Shown here piece after piece: positions 11,401-20,864 of a stretch of 47,447 nucleotides of DNA. The stretch lies in NCBI GenBank assembly GCA_032718475.1, contig JAUCBJ010006749.1, positions 1 through 47,447 on the forward strand, given 5' to 3'. This DNA comes from Nemertoderma westbladi (Eukaryota; Xenacoelomorpha; Nemertodermatida; Nemertodermatidae). Every line of letters starts with the position of its first letter. Within the stretch, counting starts at the first letter, position 1. The position numbers and the translations under genes are program-made. The notes beneath the pieces were generated by a model. That model searched no databases. It worked only from the letters and a program-made list of their open reading frames with translations, and was not told the origin of the DNA.

Positions 11401-12723
11401 ACTCCGTTCCGTAACGTTGATAGTCAGTTCAAGGACCGCGCTCTGACCAAACTCAGCCTGAGAGACTCAGCGGCGGAGAAGCTAAACAGCGCGGGATTTG
11501 CCCTTTTTCAGGACGTTTGTATACAGAACTTGCACTCATCTGTTATACAAAGACCCCGAATACCCACGGGTTATTCTGTCGTCGAAGTTCAGACAGTGGG
11601 TCCGCTTGCGGAGACAGCCGCACCTACCTCAGCTATGCAATTGGAAGACGAACCAATATGCTTAGAAGCTGAAGCGATTCAGCCTACAGCGCCCCGGAGC
11701 AGCGATAACGACTACGTCTTAGAGTGGTATCAAGGTCCACAATGTCTCACCGCATACGATTATCGACACGCTAACTATGTTTCTCGAAAACGTTGTCGAT
11801 TATGCGCATCGAGAGACCATTTCACTCCTATGGACTCAGACGTACCCTGTTCCTATTTCCACGAACAACCAATGATGGAGATATATTGTGCGTATTGCAG
11901 ACTTAATAACTCTCATATTTTTGCAGTCTGCCCCCAATTTATGACTCAATGCCACCACTGTCAACTTAAAGGACATGCCAGTTATAATTGCCCCTTTAAT
12001 CACGATATAGAGAGCGTAGATGAAATGATTACCCTGCGCTACATCCGAGCTTGGGAAGCTAACGCGGATTTACACTGTGAGTCCCGTCATCGATACTACC
12101 CTGGACGCTCTTACGAGGGAGTTTACGCGTTCCATCCTTATTTATTAGCGTCTGTGGAACAAAAAACACGCATACCGAGTTACGAGCTAATGAAGCGTGT
12201 TGGTGAGTGTATTTCCACTAAATTTGTTAGAAGATACCTTAGGAACGTCAATCCTAACGATATTACTTCATACCATTTGATCAATTATATCCGTCAAGAC
12301 CCTGAGTATGGCGATTTATTTATCAACTCGCACCCTGAGTTACAGGAAGTATCTCGACGGCCCTACGAATATCGAGCCCGAGAACGCGAGCTGGAAAGAA
12401 CTATTAAACCAAGGAAGTTTCTCACCACCCCCGGTCCGCCTACCGCCATTACCCAGACAACCCGTCAAGGACCCGTAGGAGCTGCTGTCCTGAGGCGCGC
12501 CCTAAAGGCTGTTAGACCTCGCTCCACGGAAGTTGATATCGATCAACCAGGTACCTCGACCGGCGGATACACCGATCGCAATCCGAAACCTTCTGATGCA
12601 ATTGTATTGCACCCTTCACCCAGGAGTTACAGCCCTCCTAGTAAAGTGGCTCGCCCCAAAGAGAAAAGGACTCTTGCTAGCCTCAAAAAACTGCGTAAAC
12701 GCCGTCCGCGTAAGAAAGACTAA
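8470..12723 (+). CDS. Unrecognised 1417-residue Gag-like or nucleic-acid-binding protein
   Basis: A single uninterrupted ATG-started frame of 1417 codons; I do not recognise its family. Visible features: an acidic amino-terminus; a Cys/His cluster at 223-246 (CX2C then HXH and CX2H); a Gln/Glu-rich probable coiled coil at about 385-465; a long globular middle (about 480-1060) with no motif I know; and a Cys/His block with CX2CX4H (from 1109), CX2CX5HX4C (from 1140) and a perfect CCHC knuckle CX2CX4HX4C (from 1161, CHHCQLKGH). The end is Ser/Pro-rich and very basic (last 25 residues rich in Lys/Arg). CCHC knuckles plus a basic tail are typical of retroelement Gag or ORF1 proteins that bind nucleic acid. 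There is no protease, RT, integrase, signal peptide or membrane segment. It ends 78 bases before a purine-rich tract and an LTR (12802), which is the place expected for the last gene of an LTR element. A structural or Gag role is inference only. Confidence 0.85.
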   Translation: MTELIEDDLGIRERYTLPLQAFVDSLIRGDAGPTTTEDDGRYIEPPMSPEQLTRELDYRKFTARYTHRNGTYMDFLTTGHPIDLHDTDDVDTEREMVLFKYHTQRNRNDKPRIEHENSIRNRLEREDVAEPDKRNDFNDYLEFLRETYLNIASQQNLETRYPQGIHHDPMIELKRLYFTMMYLTADRPLPVVPDSFEQMEEYCKTGERSPAFPLQDMRLWYYCDECPRPNQQTERHKHPQRRCAKHSFTRYTYGSFEQNLFDVSPAVARLKRSLNKPMIRVPEYSVRPPHSSVRPQTLDPNSITDPPELYSLFKDLVLPEQLIGGTPVVGSRDIRQPYLAGLGRGHLISPFNPYNRPGFTSIQPVTEVEESVVRNALDAIRQKIGKGTYDCLEKRKLQQQVQAVKELALPQFDREIQNLEEDIERGRTYSLQEFLDERLQQQPEENQLEERHIELDEREEAALAQPEAQILMTDLYSKTILHPSMVPHFGDKLFATAQPQPVDINLRSRDLIADAPLLQRPPIEPARVDGILVEPPDNRADLVCRMVHDVNIRARPLPDSFYGIKDHPYYVNLKQYYMVKPEDPTHSLKFLPLINPLDLVELEQLQKHLDQLVKVNSFRKPYNVSRIEKETIPPYNLDGFIKTRLVHWNLDVLFEEERIQRYGDVETYTTQYLKYKDLPNASECATLWHPVGMTLENATKEWNETLNVIEMYGVVTYDNEGSVPVGELGTTRMIHIRGLAGSTHVFTRACSDVIDYSFETLTETQKKLRHGQFELAQRYVTDTERKPAMGIDGSMLPQPVLEMLFNEGILKIGSAVYGDLQNDFRNMENIPYPFVDTQLIAPWAEGRGFFRTMYANTPSGITKVQRTSIGHLAFQEYGWNFKVGNPINYQQVYGDHYSRLYFDGPLTAPGAVYSFMSVPLRPSLAIYTIFENAALAGWLADVCSRTIRAHPLILGTKLAKLDEHNKFIRFECFRRFLTPFRNVDSQFKDRALTKLSLRDSAAEKLNSAGFALFQDVCIQNLHSSVIQRPRIPTGYSVVEVQTVGPLAETAAPTSAMQLEDEPICLEAEAIQPTAPRSSDNDYVLEWYQGPQCLTAYDYRHANYVSRKRCRLCASRDHFTPMDSDVPCSYFHEQPMMEIYCAYCRLNNSHIFAVCPQFMTQCHHCQLKGHASYNCPFNHDIESVDEMITLRYIRAWEANADLHCESRHRYYPGRSYEGVYAFHPYLLASVEQKTRIPSYELMKRVGECISTKFVRRYLRNVNPNDITSYHLINYIRQDPEYGDLFINSHPELQEVSRRPYEYRARERELERTIKPRKFLTTPGPPTAITQTTRQGPVGAAVLRRALKAVRPRSTEVDIDQPGTSTGGYTDRNPKPSDAIVLHPSPRSYSPPSKVARPKEKRTLASLKKLRKRRPRKKD

Positions 12724-12788
12724 CTGTTTAGAGTATTTTTATATTTTAGAAACTGTGATTTGTTATATTTTATAGACTTAAATCCCAT

Positions 12789-12801
12789 TTTCTGGGAGCG
12801 G
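12789..12801 (+). promoter_or_regulatory. Polypurine-tract-like sequence before the LTR
   Basis: TCTGGGAGCGG directly precedes the TG of the LTR at 12802. LTR elements prime plus-strand synthesis from a purine-rich tract in this place. It is short and contains pyrimidines, so support is moderate. The flank before the solo LTR at 43251 is not purine-rich, as expected for host sequence. Confidence 0.45.
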
Positions 12802-13946
12802 TGTAAAAGCTTTTGCGTAATTAACCGGTTATTTTCCCTTAAAGTACGCTGTAGTTGGTTTGCCAGGCATAAAAAGGCCGTGTCCTTGCTGTACTGGTGT
12901 TTTAGAGGACATAAAAGTCATTTCTTCTGTATTTGTACTTTAGAGGACATAATCCGCAATCTCGTGACGCGATAAGCTAGATACTCTTGAAAACAGTGTC
13001 GCTACCATGACGACGGCTAACAGCTGATATTGCCACGTCGACATTTCTTTGTTTCTTTGTTCTCTCGTTGTTCGGTTGACCAATCAGAGCGTTTTTTGAC
13101 TCTGTGTTGGATTTGGATACAGAAACTCAGTAGTTCAGTGTTATGTTTTGCCCAGAGCCTAAGAACACCGGCTTTTGGCACCTCCGTATATCAGCATTAT
13201 TTAGCTTTACATTAGTAGGCTTAATTATAGAACGTATATCTGTTATCAAACCATAACTAAACATATCATACATATCTTACTTAACATTACTGCTTTTACT
13301 GTCGGTTATTCATTATATTTGTTGATGAAATATTATATCGGAACACTGATCAATAGTCAGACACCCCACCTTCTTGATATACTAAAGGTTAGAGAGACCG
13401 GTTACAGATAAACGATTGCGACCTATGTTAAGTGGTTTGAAGTGAATCTAATGCTATTTCATATGCCCGACATAAATTGTATGTTGCTCTCTTTATACGT
13501 GACCAAATTTAGTGAAGGTCGGCAGATTAGTGTGCAGTATTGTGCAGCATTGTGTATGATTGTAACTGATAACAAAGCATCTCCTAAAGAATGCGCCATA
13601 TACGTGAATCTATAGCCTTTTCGTTGTGTCTGGTTTAAGTCATAACTCTGTTTACATATTTAGAGCGCCACGTCCTAAAGGAACTGTTAATATTTCCCGA
13701 AAGTGAATAATATTTGTCAGAGATTATATATTACGATCAGTCGAATAATACAGTAGGCTTACACCATTAATCATTAAGCTCCGAACTCAGTCTCCCGGGT
13801 ATATCCAGCGGGTGAATGATTGCGCATAGACTGGCTTCGGCTAATGTAGTGTATCAAATACTCGTCATAAGCTAAAGAATATATATCATCCAAAAGACAT
13901 CCTAATTTAGCAGGTTAAACTGTCAAAGGTCTTAAAAGCGCAAACA
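12802..13946 (+). mobile_element. LTR copy R (forward) of the TGTAAAAGC LTR family
   Basis: Starts TGTAAAAGCTTTTG at 12802 and ends GCGCAAACA at 13946 (1145 bp). It shares the family blocks: two copies of a TTAGAGGACAT motif, a CCAAT box at 13080, a TTCAGT initiator-like site at 13134, AACACCGGC near 13164 and the GCGCCACGTCC block near 13665. The flanking pentamers AGCGG and GTAAT do not match, so it is not a simple solo LTR. It is well placed as the 3' LTR of an element carrying the 8470-12723 ORF, but no matching forward 5' LTR lies between 6827 and 8469. On its right it abuts a broken minus-strand ORF1-like gene. Confidence 0.8.
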
Positions 13947-14539
13947 GTAATCCACACCTATCGTTAGCCAGCTCCGTTACAAACTTGGGCCAGACATCCA
14001 GTGATCCTGTATGCCTACCAGTACCAGTTCTAGGAGTAGCCTTATTCTCGGCGCGCGTATTGAGCATCGTTATCAACACGAAGAGCTACGTTAGAAATGG
14101 AAGTTGAGTTCTTAGCACAAGCACTCCGTACCTCTTCAGTAAAGTTTGCGGGGTCGAAGGAAGACAAAAAATCCTTTGTCATCTCTTCAAATTTCCTTTG
14201 CAGAAAGTTCGATAATTCCCGACCGAATTTATCCAGGCTAGCTTCGATGATACTAGATATATCAGAGGTACCGGTATTACCCGGATTAAAGGTAGGAACA
14301 CCGTCCTCCGGCCCCTGTGTACTGTGAAACACGTCCTCCAAGTCAGGTGGATTGACCATCTCAGTTGGAGCCAAGTGCGCGGGGCTGGCACCAAAGCGTT
14401 TTGGGGCTGGTGAGTGAACGGAGGAAGACGAAGTTGATGCCTTAGATACCTCGCTAAGGTTTCTCTTATTATCCATACAAAAAAGACCAAATGAAGGTGA
14501 GAAGGTTGTTGAAAAAAATGGGGATTGTAATATCTTCAT
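13947..14539 (-). pseudogene. LINE ORF1-like protein fragment
   Basis: A minus-strand frame runs from 14539 to a stop at 14042; a likelier start is the internal Met 20 residues in (MDNKRNLSEV). It has a Ser/Pro-rich amino-terminus, an amphipathic helical stretch (SSIIEASLDKFGRELSNF) and then DAQYARRE, which resembles the QYSRR motif at the start of the RRM-like region of LINE ORF1 proteins. After a frame change, coding-like sequence continues toward 13947 (DVWPKFVTELAND) and stops at the edge of LTR R. Family assignment is by motif resemblance. It could instead be the start of another retroelement Gag. Confidence 0.5.
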
Positions 14540-14766
14540 CTAATTACCGTAGTTTACAGGTTTAGGCACAACTTTAGCCATTCCCTATGGTAAGTCATAT
14601 ACCAGATTTCAAAACGCAGTAAATCGTAAATGTCATGTCCAGATGTCCAAGATTCCCCAGTATGCCGGTAACTGTCACATGACAGGCCTACCTAACCAAC
14701 TGTCAGATTTCAGGATTAGCCTACCACAGGAGTAGTCATCCTGCACAGGGGATTAAATGAACGAAA

Positions 14767-16630
14767 GAAATGAGTGAGCGCAAAGAGCGGGACGTGAGGG
14801 AGGCAGCGAGGGTTGAGAGAGAAGAGAATGAGCGCAAAGAGTGAGAAGCGAGGAAAGCTGAGAGGATTGAGAGAGAGGTAAATGAGCGCAAAGAACGAGA
14901 GACGAGGGAGGCAGAGTTAGCCGATCAGAGCGTTAGAGAGGACAGAGAGAGAGAGAGAGGGGGTGGGTAAAAGAATGAGGGATGATATGCACGCCCGGTT
15001 GAGGGGGTTGATGCAGTTAGAACTGGCGAAACTGGGTTTATCAGAGAGCGAAGCTGGTTCGGGAAGTATTTATGAGGAACCATGGGTGATGGAAACTTTT
15101 GTGAATACCTCACTTACAGGTACCGGACGAAAAACACAAAATAAAATAAAATACACAAAATAAAATGGGCACCCCACCGCAACCAGTTAGAGACGAGAGA
15201 GATGGGCAATAAGTGGCCCACAGACGTCGGTTGGAAATACACACATGGAGTTAAGTGAACCGAGGCTTCCAACGACAGGGGAAAGGGGGGGCAACAGATG
15301 CCCCACAGACTTTGGTGGAAAATGCGCGCGCATGGTGAGCTAATTGGACCGGGGCTCCCAACGATGGAGGAGAGAAGAAGGGCAATGAATATCTGCGAGG
15401 CCATACAACTGGGAAGGGGAAGGAGCGTTGGTGCCATAAGCAGCCAAATGAGAGAACATCGAGCCCGCTCAGAAGATGGAAGGAGAATGGAATGGTTCAT
15501 CTGGGAGGTCGATACGAGACATCATGAAGGTGGATATAACACCATAAGTGGAGGATGCGAGGGTGATGGTAGGGGTAAGCGAGGAAATGTTGCTACGAGC
15601 AACCAGAGATGTCGAGATAGGATGGACAGCGAACCATCAATAGTTGAAGTAGAGAGAGAGGGCTGGTGGGGTTGTACTTTGGGAGATTGCCGTCGCCCCG
15701 GAGAAACACAGCCTGGTGATATATATTACACACCGGGAGAGGGGTATAGAGTGTACCAGGATGATGAGTATGAGAGAAGAATAGATCAAAGGGAAACTTC
15801 CCGTCTGAACATAGCTGCCAATCAACAATATGGTAGTAGCGGGGAGGAGTTCTTGGAATATTCGAGAAGACTAAACTTTGGTCCGGAGGACCACATTCAG
15901 ACTGCAGAACATACTGTAGGTCTTACTGCACATACCATAGGCCATGCTGGGAGAGATAGTGTAGGTGTTTGGGTAACGCGAATGCCGGGATTGGAACTGG
16001 AGGTCGAGGCTTACATACCGGTGAGTAGGCAGGAACCTGCTAGGCCTATACCGGTACCTGCACACCAGTATGACTATAATATGGAGGGATATAACATATA
16101 CCCAGGGGAAGGGGGGGGGGGGGGGGTATTACAGATAAGTGTATGTGTCCCAATATAATTACATCTACCCCAGTACAGAATATAACAGGGTGGGGGGGGG
16201 GGTGTAATATACTGTATCTACAATACACTCAGCCAAATAAAATAACATTTGCAACACCCTCAGATCCAAATAACTCATGTGATACCGAGATATGGAGGGG
16301 ACCATTACCCCAGATGATATATCCTACACAGGGAAAGTCAATGACCAGAGATGTGAAGCACAATCAACACCACGGGAGCCTGCATCCGTACCGTCGAGCG
16401 CGCTGGAAATTCAAGCGATAGAAATGGCAACACTCATCGACGCGCTAAAAACTAGAATTGAGGTGCCACCCATGGAGCCTTTTAAGATTGATGGTAGCAA
16501 GCCAGAAGAATATCTACAATTCCAGAGGATGTATAGTAACAAGATTCTCACGAAGAATCTCACACAGGCGGAGTGCTTTAATTACCTACAAGTCTATAGA
16601 GGGGGGCCAGCCAAAATATCGTATTATCCA
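14767..16630 (+). pseudogene. Decayed BEL/Pao Gag amino-terminal region
   Basis: Coding-like plus-strand sequence in several frames. 14767-14955 encodes a charged, coil-like ERKERE-type repeat (about 55-bp period). 14963-15150 continues with RDDMHARLRGLMQLELAKLG. 15298-16158 is a 286-codon frame. 16292-16630 carries PMEPFKIDGSKPEEYLQFQ and then AECFNYLQVYRGGPAKI. That last part matches the DUF1759 pattern of BEL Gag (proline, F-DG, then E-F-YL). Poly(G) runs at 16111-16126 and 16192-16202 interrupt the frame. Coding stops near 16620, where a 160-bp tandem repeat begins. A pair of about 80-bp direct repeats (about 15202-15280 and 15291-15370) also lies inside. This may be a relative of the Gag part missing from the 1868-6826 element, but from another copy. 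Confidence 0.6.
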
Positions 16631-16645
16631 ACCAAATTCGCTTTT

Positions 16646-16975
16646 TGCAATTTGAAATGTTTGCTACTTATAATTTTCGTCCTACCAGACAAGCACCAAA
16701 ATTGACAGTTGCGTTACCACGAATGATTTGTAACGTGTTGTATCGTGATCAGCGACCTTGAAAACCAGTATAGCTTCAGAATTACCAAACCAAAGGCATA
16801 ATTTGACAGTTTATAAGTTTGTGCTACTTGTAATTTTCGTTCTGGGGCTCTAGAATAGCACCAAAATTGGGTTTGCATTACCAGAAATATTTACAACTAG
16901 TTTCATCGTAATCAGCGACCTCGTAAACACGTACGTTCAGAATTATCAAACCAAACTCAGTTTGAAAATCAGTTT
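16646..16975. repeat. Two diverged 160-bp tandem repeats
   Basis: The anchor GCTACTT(A/G)TAATTTTCGT occurs at 16663 and 16823. Each is followed by AGCACCAAAATTG, ATCAGCGACCT and CAGAATTA(C/T)CAAACCAAA. The period is 160 bp. Confidence 0.7.
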
Positions 16976-17818
16976 GAATTTCGCTCTAATAAAACCCAAT
17001 AACGACCAATAAACCAATGAAAACAGTCGATTTTAAGAGCCAAACTTTAAACGCGTTTTTCTAAGAATGAACATTTTTTTCCCCAGGTCCCTTTTCTCGC
17101 AACCAGCCACAAATATCAAAGCTTAGAAGTGTCTGTCAATCAACCTCCCGGGATAGCTGAAAGTAGTAAAGAGAGAAAACCAAATAACTTTGTCTAGTGG
17201 TTGAATTGTATTTCCCTTCCCCTGACTTATCTTACAACAACAACAATACTCCCCTCCCTATAGGCTAACATTAGCTTATATGCGAAGAACCCACTGGCTT
17301 TAACTCAACATCTGGACATATTAACTACCATACGGATACGGTAAAGGTATCGCCGCTTGTGTAAAATAGAGGCCCTGCCTTATGAAACTATAGTAGCACC
17401 CGCCATCAGCAACACATGTTATTTCGGTATTCAATTTGGACTTATATTATCCTCAGGTAAATTAAATCCTGATAAAAGTTAAGGAACGTTTCCTCAAGTG
17501 GCCTGGGCTAACAGCTAAATAAGTATGCCTTTAAAATTTAACACAGTCACTTCTAATTCCAGGGTATTTATTGATATAGGTATGGTATAAATTATTATTA
17601 GGTGCTGGTACAGCATAAGCAACGTTGGTTTTGGTCACTATTAATTATATAAATTAAATATTATTATTAATAATAATATTGGGACTCTCCAGCCTTCTCT
17701 TCTAGAAAATGAACGCAGTCTAATAACCAATGCCACCATGTTAACAACTAGGTTTTCAGTGCACGGATTTCACCATAAAATTTTCTCGAACAAACAATTT
17801 CACCAACCCCACAGAACT
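16976..17818. other. Gene-free stretch
   Basis: AT-rich; I see no coding frame, RNA gene or long repeat. 17635-17680 is an A/T-only run rich in ATTATTAA. Confidence 0.5.
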
Positions 17819-19213
17819 GGATCTAGGACACTTCCCCCCCGGACACTTCCCCCCCGGACACTTCCCCCCCGGACACTTGCCCCCCGGACACTTCCCCCCC
17901 GGACACTTGCCCCCCGGACACTTCCCCCCAGTTAAAGTGTTAAAATTAATCTGGGTGCATCAAAGCAATAAACAAAAGTTAAAGATGGTTACAGGACAAG
18001 TTGTATCTAGACAAGTTTTTCAAAATTATAAAAGAAACATTTTTATAGTCAAATTTTGTTTGTTTTTCTTTTAATTCCTTTAATTCTTTTAATTTCTTTT
18101 AATTGGGAGCTGCCGCCCCCAAACCCCCGCTTCTTTTGTTGGGGGCTACCGCCCCCAAACCTCCGCTTCTTTTCTTGGGGGCTGCCGCCCCCAAACCCCC
18201 GTTTCTTATCTTGGGGGTTATCGCCCCCAGACCCCGGCATTTCCCTGAGTGCCCGTGGTGAAAGACTTAAGACCACTTTGAAATAATTAATTCATGTTTG
18301 TGTCATCAGATAATAAATTGACTAAGCCTAAAGTAGGAGCTGTATTGAATGTTAACCAATTTAATATATAAATTACTACAATATTATATAATTCAACAAA
18401 ATCCTATTAAAAATATTGCAAGTAACCAGGAAATTTAATGTAGTGTGTATAATATCTATATAGTATGTATAGTAGTAATATATATATCAATATGTAATGC
18501 TGAACACAGAATACAGGTCGACGCATGTCGATTTTACCCTGGAGAGGTATAATTTTGATTGCAACAATAATATTCATCCCCATCTGCTACAATTTGAAGA
18601 AGACTATTACATAATAATACCTATAATTAAAACAATTAATTATTATAATTTATAATTATTATTTTATTTTAATCCATATTCGTTTGTACAACATTTATGT
18701 TCAATAAAATTTTGCCTAATTTTTTTATTGTGTTTTTTATTGTTTTATTTATTATTTAAAGTGATCCGCATAATATATTTTTATAGACTTTTTATTGATA
18801 TTAACAAGATAATGTTGAATCTTAATTCTATAGTTAATAAAAACAGTATATCATTCCGGGGATGGAATTTATAGGTCATCTAATATAATTAATTGTTTAA
18901 AGATTAGCAAACAATACGATGTAATTGCATTGATAAAACCCATAAATAAAACTTGGATATAAAATGTAAAATCGGGATGCAAAAGATCACTTTCTGAGCT
19001 ACGAAAGGAAAATTGGATACAACTTATCTGGATACAAGCGGTCCGTTAACCTTACAAAATGAAAAATACGAATGTGCGAAGTTAAGAACAGTCGGGGGGG
19101 AAGTGTCCGCGGGGGGGAAGTGTCTGGGGGGGAAGTGTCCGGGGGGGAAGTGTCCTACTTGAGCGGGGGGGAACTGTCCGGGGGGAAGTGTCCGGGGGGG
19201 AAGTGTCCGAACA
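17819..19213. mobile_element. Foldback-like element with minisatellite inverted ends
   Basis: The left end (17826-17930) is seven 15-bp units GGACACTTCCCCCCC. The right end (19094-19208) is seven units of the reverse complement, with a 9-bp insert in the middle. An 11-bp direct repeat CCCACAGAACT lies at 17808-17818 and 19214-19224 and could be a target duplication. The interior is non-coding. Inverted ends made of short tandem repeats are the hallmark of Foldback elements of Drosophila and TU elements of sea urchin (established knowledge). Membership in either is not shown. Confidence 0.65.
18098..18240. repeat. GC-rich hairpin tandem repeat, about 43 bp x 3.5
   Basis: Units of GGGGGCTGCCGCCCCCAAAC followed by CCCCGCTTCTTTTCTT are repeated between 18098 and 18240. 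Each unit contains GGGGGC...GCCCCC and can form a stem. It stands out as an island of G+C in very AT-rich DNA inside the foldback-like element. Confidence 0.75.
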
Positions 19214-19572
19214 CCCACAGAACTTCTTGTGTCTGCGTGGGAATTGCTTCAAGGTATCACCTACTGCACTGCCCGCCAACACGTTGAATGAGCCTCAACA
19301 AGTAGTGGGCTGCTAAGGCGTATTCTGATTTTATTCGGACGTCAAACTTTTAATAATTATATTTAATTTATTTAATGTGCGAACTTTTTAGATCTTGCAA
19401 TTTTACCATTTCCATGGTATAATAAATATAACTATAATTAATATCAATAACGCCAAGAGGTTAAGTTTGTTAGACCACTAAACTCATACGGGTCTGTTAA
19501 TTCATGTAGTAGTGAATCAGTCACTTGGTACCTAATAGGATCCAGTAGTAAGGAAAGCTTGAAAAGTAGATA

Positions 19573-20786
19573 ATTATATTATATTTTATTTATATTTAAA
19601 CGTCAAGCTACTAATAGTAAAAAACCGTACCGGTAGGTATGTACAACAAGTAAATAAAAATCGACTGGAGACCCAGACATGCATGTAATAGTGATCAGCT
19701 GACTGCAGACAGCTGATCGGTAGGTTTCGCCCCAATACAGCGGGCTTTCTCAGGATGCTCAAGCTAGCAGGACGACAGTAGAGTGAAGTTCCCAAAGGAG
19801 GAGAACAGGCAAAGTGTGATGGGGCTGATACATACTAACTAACCACTGGGAAGCAGCACCACAAACTTACGCCAATCACGTTTCTGCTTGTTGATAACTG
19901 GCTGGCGCGTGCGAATATAGTACATTTCAAGCTTTTGCAGAACAGGCCGCAATGGGTGCCTAGCAATAACTTTGAAATGTTTAAAAAGCTCGCGCCAGTC
20001 AGTCAGCCAACGTGTATTGGGCTCGCCGCGGTGCGTCATGATGTGGTTGTACACAGTCTTGCCCTGCTCACTCCCGTTATTGGCTGTACCGTCCTGGTGT
20101 TGTCTAACGCGTTCAAACAGGTGTTGGATAGTGTGTCCAACATATTCCCCCTTACAAGAGGGACAGGAGAAAGAATAAACGACGTTAGAAACAAGGATAT
20201 CAGGGACAGGATGTTTTAATGATGGGAGCGACTGGCGCAGTTTGGAGGTTGTAAAAACAAACCTAACTGGCCGTGTGCAAGACGTGGGTATGAGACCACG
20301 CAACCTTCGAACAAAGAGGTCGGTTGCCCGGCCACGGTACTCAAACTTACAGATAATGGGCCTGGAACTGTCAGCCGGCACGTTCTCATCAAGGTCAATG
20401 ACCTCAGAGGGAACCACCGCTGGCACTTCAGTCCCTGTGTCACTGCCTGTGCGCCCTCTAGCAGCTTGTACCACAGTGAGCTCATGTAGGACCATCGCAT
20501 CCGTATATTGGTTATTGTGAAGAATAGACTTCGCTTCCCCAATAGCAGTATTGAGTTGGGAACCATCCCCACCCTTACTGACGTTAAATATACGATGGAA
20601 CATTCCACGAACCACACCGCGTTTGTATGACTCAGGGGCGCACGCAGTAGCATTCAGGACGAGCCCAGTATCTGTAGGCTTGCGGTACCACGCAGTTGAA
20701 AGTGCGCGACTCGTACGTATACCTACCGGTACGGTTTTTTACTATTAGTAGCTTGACGTTTAAATATAAATAAAATATAATATAAT
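19573..20786 (-). mobile_element. Penelope-like element fragment between inverted repeats
   Basis: The left arm 19573-19644 and right arm 20713-20786 are inverted copies, identical over about 68 bases (both contain ACGTCAAGCTACTAATAGTA). Between them lies the 3' coding part of a Penelope-like element on the minus strand. An 11-bp direct repeat AATAGGATCCA lies at 19534-19544 and 20784-20794, possibly a target duplication with some extra bases on the left. Penelope-like elements are known to carry terminal repeats in unusual, even inverted, arrangements (established knowledge). Confidence 0.7.
19839..20712 (-). pseudogene. Penelope-like RT tail plus GIY-YIG endonuclease, 5'-truncated
   Basis: The frame is open from the right inverted repeat to a stop at 19839. 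It begins with TAWYRKPTDTGLVLN and ESYKRGVVR, a conserved block at the end of the Penelope-like reverse transcriptase. The rest is 258 residues counted from the GTG at 20615. Near residues 145-170 come VVYSFSC, CPSC, YVGHT and an Arg-containing helix, matching the GIY and YIG half-sites and catalytic Arg. Glu-230 (LEMYYIRT) and Asn-242 fit the remaining active-site positions. The paired Cys beside the GIY motif fit the Cys-rich insertion of this clade. The RT catalytic core is absent, so the copy cannot move by itself. The nuclease part is uninterrupted. Confidence 0.85.
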
Positions 20787-20820
20787 AGGATCCAATTAGG
20801 ATCCAATGCGACGTTATTTG

Positions 20821-20851
20821 AAAGCGGTACTGTAGATTGTAGTACCGCTTT
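20821..20851. repeat. Short perfect hairpin
   Basis: AAAGCGGTAC and GTACCGCTTT form 10-bp arms around an 11-base loop. It lies between the Penelope-like element and the SINE-like sequence. It could be a terminator-like stem or a chance palindrome. Confidence 0.5.
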
Positions 20852-20864
20852 CTCGGCTATCTAG

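Noticed and set aside
638-13946. A Maverick/Polinton or DIRS element because of the long inverted repeats
   Set aside because: No DNA polymerase B, packaging ATPase or tyrosine recombinase motifs. The repeats are TG...CA LTRs with a 5-bp duplication at the solo copy, and the integrase is a BEL-type DDE enzyme.
638-14539. Self-integration (inversion) of one LTR element to explain inverted LTRs and the reversed ORF1-like gene after LTR R
   Set aside because: It predicts the same 5 bp at both new joints. The joint after R implies ATTAC while the joint after L is CCCGA. The reversed gene also looks like a LINE ORF1, not BEL Gag.
17738-18286. Several Pro/Arg- or Gly-rich short ORFs
   Set aside because: They are translations of the GGACACTTCCCCCCC and GGGGGCTGCCGCCCCC repeats.
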